Origin: Mesobacillus harenae
GTDB taxonomy: Bacteria; Bacillota; Bacilli; Bacillales; Cytobacillaceae
NCBI RefSeq assembly: GCF_013343715.1
Contig: NZ_JABUNR010000012.1
Coordinates: forward strand, 62,001-126,000
Direction of reading: 5' to 3'
DNA: 64,000 nucleotides
A program made the translations under genes and the position numbers. This document shows positions 56,920 through 64,000 of this stretch, piece after piece (within the stretch, counting starts at the first letter, position 1; the number at the start of each line of letters is the position of its first letter). Below the pieces are notes generated by a model. It saw only the letters and a program-made list of their open reading frames with translations, had not been told where the DNA came from and made no database searches.

Positions 56920-57195
56920 ATGATAGGACAACGCCAGGGTATAATCATTTGGCTGTACTCTTTAAAGCAGGCAAAAATGCTGCGCCGGTTTGGAAATGTT
57001 CACTACGTATCAAGGCGCCTTAAGTATGTGGTGCTTTACTGTAACCAGGATGAAGTGGACACGCTAATAGATAAGATTAGTTCATACTCCTTTGTCAAAA
57101 AGGTTGAGCCTTCCTATAAACCATTTCTAAAAATGGAGTATGAAGGCAAAAAGCCCGACAAGGCTAAAGAGTATGACTATAAAATGGGTATATAA
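56920..57195 (+). CDS. ylbG: UPF0298 protein YlbG
   Basis: Basic protein of 91 residues: [37 protein letters not shown], the UPF0298 signature. GAAGGGG precedes the ATG. Position after ylbF matches B. subtilis. It has its own terminator. Function unknown. Confidence 0.92.
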   Translation: MIGQRQGIIIWLYSLKQAKMLRRFGNVHYVSRRLKYVVLYCNQDEVDTLIDKISSYSFVKKVEPSYKPFLKMEYEGKKPDKAKEYDYKMGI

Positions 57196-57224
57196 AAAGG
57201 TGAGGGATTTCCCTCACCTTTTAT
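57195..57224. terminator. Bidirectional terminator after ylbG
   Basis: AAAAGGTGAGGGA and TCCCTCACCTTTT arms with a two-base loop. Confidence 0.8.
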
Positions 57225-57262
57225 TTTTATTAGGAAAACAATAATTGGATTCCTAAACAATC

Positions 57263-57320
57263 TTCAGCTCCAGCGCCAACAGATGTATCTGCCCGCCTCA
57301 TTCACTTTCGCTTGTGTTCA
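57263..57320. repeat. Degenerate fragment of the modular repeat family
   Basis: CTTCAGCTCCAGCGCC followed by diverged sequence and a CACTTTCGCTT-like edge. No intact hairpin. It lies between convergent ylbG and the next gene. Confidence 0.45.
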
Positions 57321-57326
57321 TGCCCA

Positions 57327-57716
57327 TTATTGAAGCGGTGGTATAAAATGGTTCATCCTAAGAATGCCGATCAAATGCTGATAGTAAAGTTCCTTCTCTG
57401 CAAACATGTCTGAGGGTTTTACATCCAGTTCAATTATACTTTTATTGAGTTCGGCTGCGGTTTGAACAAAAAGGTCGAACCGTTTATTAGGGGTGGAAAT
57501 GGGATTGGGAACGCCTTCTCTGCATATGTAAAGGGGCTGGAATTTCCCTGGACTGGTTGGGGTTAATATGACAACCAAAGAGGTTACCTGTTTACCCTTC
57601 GAGGTTGTGTGCAGGGCCATCATCCGAGATAAACGCTCACGGCTTGCTTTGGCAATTTCTATTAGTTCATAAAGGTCAGAGTAACCTTCACCAAGTTCTA
57701 TAAAGCGCTGTATCAT
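57327..57716 (-). CDS. Conserved protein, DUF7147-like
   Basis: Soluble protein of 129 residues starting MIQRFIELGEGYSDLYELIEIAK. It resembles proteins I recall as DUF7147, sometimes mislabelled methylthioribose kinase; no kinase motif is visible. AAGGAGGA precedes the ATG. Function unknown. Confidence 0.68.
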   Translation of the reverse strand: MIQRFIELGEGYSDLYELIEIAKASRERLSRMMALHTTSKGKQVTSLVVILTPTSPGKFQPLYICREGVPNPISTPNKRFDLFVQTAAELNKSIIELDVKPSDMFAEKELYYQHLIGILRMNHFIPPLQ

Positions 57717-57998
57717 AAAAAGTCCTCCTTCTGCATCTCCATATCATACTGTAGCATTTATTACCTTAAAAAAACAAATACATTCTAATGGTGTTTTCAA
57801 TATTGTCTTTGCGGATACTAATCTTTTATTTAGCATACCTGTTTTTACAAATGGCTGTATTAAACTGATCGTTGATTTTGGCAATATATTAATCAATAAC
57901 AGGCATCAAAACTTCTTAAAAAAGAATTTTAGAAAAGCAGGCTGACGATTACCTTTAGATCTGATATTGTAGAAACAGGAACACAAAAGGGGATTTCA

Positions 57999-59405
57999 AT
58001 GAGAAAAATGTTGTTTTTTATCTTTCCTGTCCTGCTCTCTATATTTGGTTTAATTCTTATTTACCAATGGCAAGGATTTACTCAGCAAAGTGAGGGCTCC
58101 AGCAGTTTTCCAGATCAGGCAGAGCAAGCGATTACTATAAATGCCTATTCAAATAAACTTAAGATTACTCAGGAAATTCAAGGCTTATCAAAAATGAAAG
58201 AATATAAACTTTTAGTCCCAAAGTCACTTTCCGACTTTACTTGCAATACTGGAGAAGCGAACCCCTGCAAAGTAAACGGACTCAATCCAGATACGTTTTT
58301 GACGGATACCGGAACATTCAATCTTACCTATACCATTTTAATTAATAAAGATTCTAACTCTCTTTTTCTTCCACAATGGTCAGTAAGTTTTCCTGGTTTG
58401 TCTGATAGTAAAACAACCCTTGAAATGATTGATTATGATAAAGGAAATGGAACATGGGCTGCGGGAATTCCAGTAAAAGGTTTCAAAGAAGAAGAGCTAA
58501 TTAATTATTACGTCTTTGAAGGTAATAACGAAGATCCTGCTCTGTATTGGCAGAGTGCCCCTATCATAAATATAAGTGTGAAGCAGGGTATTAGCATATT
58601 TGCGCCCAAATTATACGAAGAGAAAGCAGCCTCCTATGATCCGACTACTGTTGCAGGTAAATGGACAATCGTTTTTACGGAATCCGGTTTTGAAACAGTG
58701 GGTGGAGGAATGATTGTCACAGGGGTAAATACAAAAACTGAGGAATTAAATAACAAATTGGTTCAAACATTTATTTCTGGAAGGTTTACGGGACAAGAGG
58801 ATGAGAGGTTACTATGGCAGGATGTTATGGAATCGCTAATTTTGGATAAAGAGAGTGATTCTAAAAAGGGTCAAAAAATGGTGGAAGAAATCCAGCGGGC
58901 TATTACACCTTCTCAATTTGAAGAATTAAAGAAATTAATTCTTCAGGAAACGGAGAAGCTTACGTTTAGAAAAGCGGATGAGATTCTAAGTGCTGTTCTG
59001 GGGAAGGAAACTCGTTTTCTTAATATGAATAGCCAACAACAAGAGTTTGTTCCTCTTTTTTTCATAGACCAAAGGGACATTGTGATTAATGGAAACAAGG
59101 CGGATATTGAAATTATTATTTATAAGGACAAGCTGCTTTTTCCGCTAAAAACAGTATTGCAGAACATTGGATATAAAGTGACGGAATTTCCCGAAGAAAG
59201 AGAGATAAGCATAGGCAGCAAAGGGAAAGAATACCTTTTCTACTTAGATAAGAATATATTTCACCTAAACAATGAGAAGTTTGGATTTTTTAAGAGTCCG
59301 TTTATAGAAGTAAATGGCTTAGTGTATATGGAAACTCATGCGCTAAATTCAATTTTTCACCTTTTTATAACAACTGAAGAGAAAGAGATCGTAATACATG
59401 AATAA
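57999..59405 (+). CDS. Exported protein with copper-amine-oxidase-like stalk domain
   Basis: Protein of 468 residues with an N-terminal signal anchor. The middle part is of unknown type. The C-terminal region (about 345-466) follows the copper amine oxidase N-terminal-like stalk pattern: VINGNKADIEIIIYKDKLLFPLKTVLQNIGYKVTE... and a repeated strand set. These domains are extracellular and structural, not enzymes. AAAGGGGAT precedes the ATG. It is not in the B. subtilis order I remember. Confidence 0.75.
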   Translation: MRKMLFFIFPVLLSIFGLILIYQWQGFTQQSEGSSSFPDQAEQAITINAYSNKLKITQEIQGLSKMKEYKLLVPKSLSDFTCNTGEANPCKVNGLNPDTFLTDTGTFNLTYTILINKDSNSLFLPQWSVSFPGLSDSKTTLEMIDYDKGNGTWAAGIPVKGFKEEELINYYVFEGNNEDPALYWQSAPIINISVKQGISIFAPKLYEEKAASYDPTTVAGKWTIVFTESGFETVGGGMIVTGVNTKTEELNNKLVQTFISGRFTGQEDERLLWQDVMESLILDKESDSKKGQKMVEEIQRAITPSQFEELKKLILQETEKLTFRKADEILSAVLGKETRFLNMNSQQQEFVPLFFIDQRDIVINGNKADIEIIIYKDKLLFPLKTVLQNIGYKVTEFPEEREISIGSKGKEYLFYLDKNIFHLNNEKFGFFKSPFIEVNGLVYMETHALNSIFHLFITTEEKEIVIHE

Positions 59406-59414
59406 AAAACAAAA

Positions 59415-59444
59415 ACCCTGCAGAAAATTCTGCAGGGTCCTTCT
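59415..59444 (+). terminator. Terminator of the stalk-domain gene
   Basis: ACCCTGCAGAA and TTCTGCAGGGT, perfect arms with a two-base loop; weak T tail. Confidence 0.75.
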
Positions 59445-59805
59445 ATATCCTCATAAAGGAAAGAAGGCAAAGGGAGAGGAGAAACCGGAGGAAGAACTTA
59501 TGGGGAAACGTAAGTCTTCTCCGCGGTTGGCAACAACATCCTCGAATAGATGCTGTTGATTTCAGTATCTCCACAACCAAAGGGGATATACACCTTTTTT
59601 TAATCTTTTTAAAAGAGTCCATTTTTGGCTTAGCAGTTTGACAGAAACTAGCTCGCTGACTAATAATAAAACACAATTACCTGGTCATCATATCTTATAC
59701 ATTGCTAAGATATGAGGCGACAGGAACTGACGCTTTTCTGGTGTTTTAAATTGTGGTAGGATAAGGAAAAAGAAATTCTTGTTGATTGGTAGTGATGTAT
59801 GCCTT
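59445..59805. other. Intergenic region before rsmD
   Basis: About 360 bases. A 19-codon frame at 59500-59559 with GGAGGAAG ahead and a T-rich stretch downstream is noted but not accepted as a gene. The rest is AT-rich upstream DNA. Confidence 0.4.
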
Positions 59806-60853
<1,048 letters not shown>

Positions 60854-60854
60854 T

Positions 60855-60887
60855 AAAACGAGCAGGATGCATTCCTGCTCGTTTTTA
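60855..60887. terminator. Bidirectional terminator coaD / ylbJ
   Basis: AAAACGAGCAGGA and TCCTGCTCGTTTT arms around a short loop, T run on the right, A run on the left. Confidence 0.88.
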
Positions 60888-60893
60888 TATTTC

Positions 60894-62117
60894 CTACCTA
60901 GTAAAAACCGTCCGTTTAGCAAATATTATTGTATAAATAGTAAGGCTGATTATAGTGATTGCAGGTCCTGCCTGGACCATCTTGTTATAAATTATGGCCA
61001 TATTTATTCCTTCTTCTGTCAGGCGGCTGAGAACCGGGATGCTGCCAGATGATTTTTCTGAACTCAAAAAACGTTCGTAGACAGGATGCCATAATAGAAG
61101 TGTAAACAGGCTGGCGAGAAACCCATGCAAAATTCTTGCAAAAAAGAATGGTTTAAACCTAATATCAGTCTGTGCGAGGATACTTGCAACCTGAGCTTGT
61201 ACGCTAAACCCGCTGAAAGCCAAAATAAAGCTTGTGATTATTGCCTGATGCATCAGAGTAGCTTCTTTCACCTGACTGGTCATCTGGCTGCCAAGGGTAA
61301 TTTCAAACATTCCCGAAATAAAAGGCAGGCTTAGCATTTCAGGCATTCCAAGCATGCTTAACAATATTTCCAAAAAGTCAGCCAGAATGGATGTAATATG
61401 CACATGAAAGAGCAGTTTATTAATAACTGAAAATAGGATGATAAATCCGCCTATCATTAGCAAAGTCTGGATTGATGACATGACCGCATCACCAAGAAGC
61501 TTCCCGATTGGCCGATTGTCCTTAATTCTTGTGCGGTGAAGTTGAGCGAGGGCATCCCTGATGGAAAGACGCCGTTCTCTCTCTTCTCTAGTCGTTTCCT
61601 GTTCAGACCCGTAAAATCTCATGAAAAGGCCCACTGACATATTTCCTAGATAATGTGCAAGTGCGAGAATGACTCCCAGCTGGGCATTGTAAAAGAAGCC
61701 TACTGAAACTGCACCGAATATAAATAAAGGGTTTGAACAGTTTGTAAACGAAACAAGCCGTTCCGCTTCCAACCGGGTCAGCTGTTTTTCTTGTCTTAGC
61801 CTTGCCGTCAGCTTGGCTCCAGCAGGATATCCAGAGGCCATGCCCATAGCCCATACAAATCCTCCTACACCTGGGACTCTGAACAAGGGTCTCATTAAGG
61901 GTTCCAGAAGGACGCCGATAAACTTTACTACGCCGAAGCCTATTAGCATTTCGGATACTATAAAGAAGGGCAGAAGGGAAGGGAAAACGATTTCCCACCA
62001 CATATCCAGGCCTCTGATTGAAGCATCAAAAGATTCCTGAGGGAATGATATAAGCGATAGTGCCATTGCTGTGACAGAGACAGCAAGGACAATAGTTTTT
62101 AATTTTGAACGTAACAC
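60894..62117 (-). CDS. ylbJ: Sporulation integral membrane protein YlbJ
   Basis: Membrane protein of 407 residues with about eight helices and two gate-type nucleoside-recognition stretches (VWAMGMASGYPAGAKLTARL; GFSVQAQVASILAQT). YlbJ in B. subtilis is expressed under sigma-E and needed for heat-resistant spores. GTG start after GGGAGGATC. It is opposite in direction to its neighbours, as in B. subtilis. Confidence 0.92.
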   Translation of the reverse strand: MLRSKLKTIVLAVSVTAMALSLISFPQESFDASIRGLDMWWEIVFPSLLPFFIVSEMLIGFGVVKFIGVLLEPLMRPLFRVPGVGGFVWAMGMASGYPAGAKLTARLRQEKQLTRLEAERLVSFTNCSNPLFIFGAVSVGFFYNAQLGVILALAHYLGNMSVGLFMRFYGSEQETTREERERRLSIRDALAQLHRTRIKDNRPIGKLLGDAVMSSIQTLLMIGGFIILFSVINKLLFHVHITSILADFLEILLSMLGMPEMLSLPFISGMFEITLGSQMTSQVKEATLMHQAIITSFILAFSGFSVQAQVASILAQTDIRFKPFFFARILHGFLASLFTLLLWHPVYERFLSSEKSSGSIPVLSRLTEEGINMAIIYNKMVQAGPAITIISLTIYTIIFAKRTVFTR

Positions 62118-62309
62118 CTTAAGATCCTCCCCCCGCGGGTGTACAGCTGTAAAACTTAAATAAACAATGCTAAAATAAAAGAACCAATTTCCAGTTTCCG
62201 TAGCTGACTTGTCCTCATCTATAAATCAATATACTCATAGAACTTCAAATTAGACCATAAGATTAAAAACAGCACTCGATAAAAAACGTACTCTAAGGAG
62301 GAAACAACT

Positions 62310-63107
62310 TTGCGTCGTCCGAAAGTAGGATTAGCCCTTGGATCGGGAGGGGCGAGAGGGTTCGCGCACCTGGGGGCGATAAAGGTACTGGCCGAAGAAG
62401 GAATACCCATTGATTTAATAGCAGGGAGCAGCATGGGAGCCCTTGTAGGATGTTTTTATGGGGCCGGTTTGGATGTTGAAAGGCTTTATAAGCTCTCTAA
62501 ATATTTTAAACGAAAATATTATCTGGATTTTACGGTTCCTAAGATGGGTTTTATCTCGGGTAAACGTGTCAAAGAGTTTATAAGGGTTTTTACTCATGGT
62601 AAGAACATTGAAGATCTAGATATTCCAGTAGGGGTTGTGGCTACTGACCTTGTTTCCGGAGAAAAGGTTGTTTTTACAGCGGGGCCTATTGCTGAAGCAG
62701 TAAGGGCAAGCATTGCTATACCAGGTATTTTTGTCCCGGAGAAACTTAATGGAAGGCTTCTTGTTGATGGAGGCGTCATTGATCGGATTCCTGTATCTGT
62801 CGCCAAGGATATGGGTGCAGACATAGTTATTGCAGTTGATGTGGCTCATGTGAAAACAAATGCCGAGATCACTTCAATCTATGACGTGATCATGCAGAGC
62901 ATTGATATTATGCAAATGGAACTTGTTGAACACCGTGAAATAGCTTCAGATGTGATGATCCAGCCGCGAGTTGAAATGTATAGCTCTAGAGCGTTCACAA
63001 ATATTCAAGAGATAATAACGATTGGTGAAGAAGAAACCCGTAAGCAAATAGAAAAAATCAAAAGTGTTATTGCAGATTGGAAGGAGCCTCAAGAGAATGG
63101 GCCGTAA
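62310..63107 (+). CDS. ylbK: Patatin-like phospholipase YlbK
   Basis: Protein of 265 residues. Oxyanion-hole motif GSGGARG, nucleophile elbow GSSMG and catalytic Asp in DGGVID are all present, so it should be an active serine lipase/esterase of the RssA/YlbK type. TTG start after AAGGAGGAAA. It overlaps ylbL by 11 bases. Cellular substrate unknown. Confidence 0.92.
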   Translation: MRRPKVGLALGSGGARGFAHLGAIKVLAEEGIPIDLIAGSSMGALVGCFYGAGLDVERLYKLSKYFKRKYYLDFTVPKMGFISGKRVKEFIRVFTHGKNIEDLDIPVGVVATDLVSGEKVVFTAGPIAEAVRASIAIPGIFVPEKLNGRLLVDGGVIDRIPVSVAKDMGADIVIAVDVAHVKTNAEITSIYDVIMQSIDIMQMELVEHREIASDVMIQPRVEMYSSRAFTNIQEIITIGEEETRKQIEKIKSVIADWKEPQENGP

Positions 63108-64000
63108 ATTGTATATCCGTTTTACTGTTTTTGCAGCTGTTCTGCTGCTAGCAAGTTCATTTTATTACCTGCCCTATTATGTTTCGAAGCCAGGTATGGC
63201 ACAGGAACTTGAGCCTATAATTGAAGTGGAAAATGGATTCGATGAAGAGGGCAGCTTTATGCTGACAACGGTCCGAATGGGCCGGGCTAATATTTACTCG
63301 TATATAATTGCCCAGTTCAGCAAATATCAGGAAATTTATACATTAGAAGAAATCAGGGGAGAGGGGGAAACCGACGAACAATACACTGCAAGGCAAATGC
63401 ACTTAATGGCTGGCTCGAAGACATCTGCTATTGAAGTAGCCTATAAGAAAGCAGGGATTCCTGTTAACTATGAGTACAATGGCGTCTATGTGTTTAGTGT
63501 TCTGCCTGATATGCCTGCTGAAGAAAAGCTCAAGCCCGGTGATCTTATTGTAGAAGTAGATGGGCAGGAGTTGACCACCTCTGAGGAATTTATTGAGTAT
63601 GTTGGAGGAAAGCAGGCAGGAACTGAAATTGAATTGTCCTTTAAAAGGAATGGCAAATCCAAAAGTGCAGAGCTTATTTTAAAACCGCTTCCAGGAGAGC
63701 CTGAAAGAGCCGGTGTTGGCATCTTTCCCGTAGATGATAAAGAAATAATCGTCAAACCTCCAGTTAATTTAAAAACGGACGAGATAGGCGGGCCATCTGC
63801 AGGCTTTATGTTTTCGCTGGAAATCTATAATCAGCTTATAGAGGAAGATTTAACAAAAGGTTATGAAATTGCTGGGACGGGAACGATTTCTTCCGATGGC
63901 ACAATTGGAAGGATTGGCGGTATTGAGCAAAAAATTGTTGCTGCAGATAAAGCAGGTGCCGACATTTTCTTCGCTCCCAATGAAGATGGTGCAGAAGGAT
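63097..64000 (+). CDS. ylbL: YlbL, PDZ and Lon-type protease (3' end outside window)
   Basis: The first 301 residues are in the window. N-terminal transmembrane anchor (about 8-25), a PDZ domain (about 125-205, YVFSVLPDMPAEEKLKPGDLIVEVDG) and the beginning of a Lon-type Ser-Lys proteolytic domain with the nucleophile in GGPSAGFM and a Lys downstream (IGGIEQKIVAADKAGADIF). In B. subtilis it is a protease reported to degrade the division inhibitor YneA. It starts inside ylbK. Confidence 0.93.
   Translation, partial: MGRKLYIRFTVFAAVLLLASSFYYLPYYVSKPGMAQELEPIIEVENGFDEEGSFMLTTVRMGRANIYSYIIAQFSKYQEIYTLEEIRGEGETDEQYTARQMHLMAGSKTSAIEVAYKKAGIPVNYEYNGVYVFSVLPDMPAEEKLKPGDLIVEVDGQELTTSEEFIEYVGGKQAGTEIELSFKRNGKSKSAELILKPLPGEPERAGVGIFPVDDKEIIVKPPVNLKTDEIGGPSAGFMFSLEIYNQLIEEDLTKGYEIAGTGTISSDGTIGRIGGIEQKIVAADKAGADIFFAPNEDGAEG

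Noticed and set aside
59443..59676. 77-codon minus-strand frame between the stalk-domain gene and rsmD
   Set aside because: No ribosome site, overlaps a terminator and gives a Cys/Arg-rich product without a family.

Overview
The window is an ordinary core-chromosome segment of a low-GC, endospore-forming Bacillaceae bacterium (Bacillus / Cytobacillus / Mesobacillus-like). This is inferred from the AT-rich base composition, strong GGAGG ribosome-binding sites, frequent TTG and GTG starts, and spore-related genes (ylaJ, ylbD, ylbJ). Gene order follows the Bacillus subtilis ktrC-rnjA-rpoY ... pdhABCD ... SR1-speA ... typA ... ylaN-ftsW-pycA-ctaABCDEFG-ylbB ... ylbL segment, as I remember it. There is no prophage, CRISPR array, rRNA or tRNA, insertion sequence or recognisable defence island.

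Layout. 1-9.9 kb: 3' part of an ABC exporter, a DUF4349 lipoprotein, KtrC (K+ uptake regulator), RNase J1 with RpoY, an EamA transporter, a HAD phosphatase, peptide deformylase and YkyA. 10.6-15.6 kb: the pyruvate dehydrogenase operon pdhABCD. 15.7-25.6 kb: small conserved genes, a polysaccharide deacetylase lipoprotein, the dual-function RNA SR1 with its peptide SR1P, speA, a nitronate-monooxygenase-like enzyme, yktA, yktB and suhB. 25.7-33.4 kb: typA and the yla cluster. 33.6-47.1 kb: ftsW, pycA, then heme A synthesis (ctaA, ctaB), caa3 oxidase (ctaCDEF) and assembly factors (ctaG and a CtaM/DUF420 protein). 47.2-64 kb: an Eis-like acetyltransferase, an AI-2E-type permease, two CAP-domain proteins around a CBS protein, and ylbD-ylbL including ricF, rsmD and coaD. 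The last gene, ylbL, runs off the end.

Functional themes: entry of pyruvate into the TCA cycle (Pdh, Pyc), aerobic respiration and its cofactor assembly, RNA metabolism (RNase J1, RpoY, RicF, RsmD), envelope and spore proteins, and catabolite-linked small-RNA control. The SR1 promoter carries two exact matches to the CcpN operator consensus.

The most unusual content lies between genes. A family of modular hairpin repeats occurs at seven places, five of them between convergent genes. The three full copies (about 3.6, 29.2 and 45.3 kb) differ in sequence but keep their stems through compensatory changes, so secondary structure appears to be conserved. Two other short-period palindromic arrays (28.5 and 56.15 kb) and a 142-nt nested hairpin (53.4 kb) are separate structured elements.

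Limits: family names come from reading the translated sequence and from memory of gene order, not from database searches. Starts were chosen from ribosome-binding-site spacing and remembered homologues.
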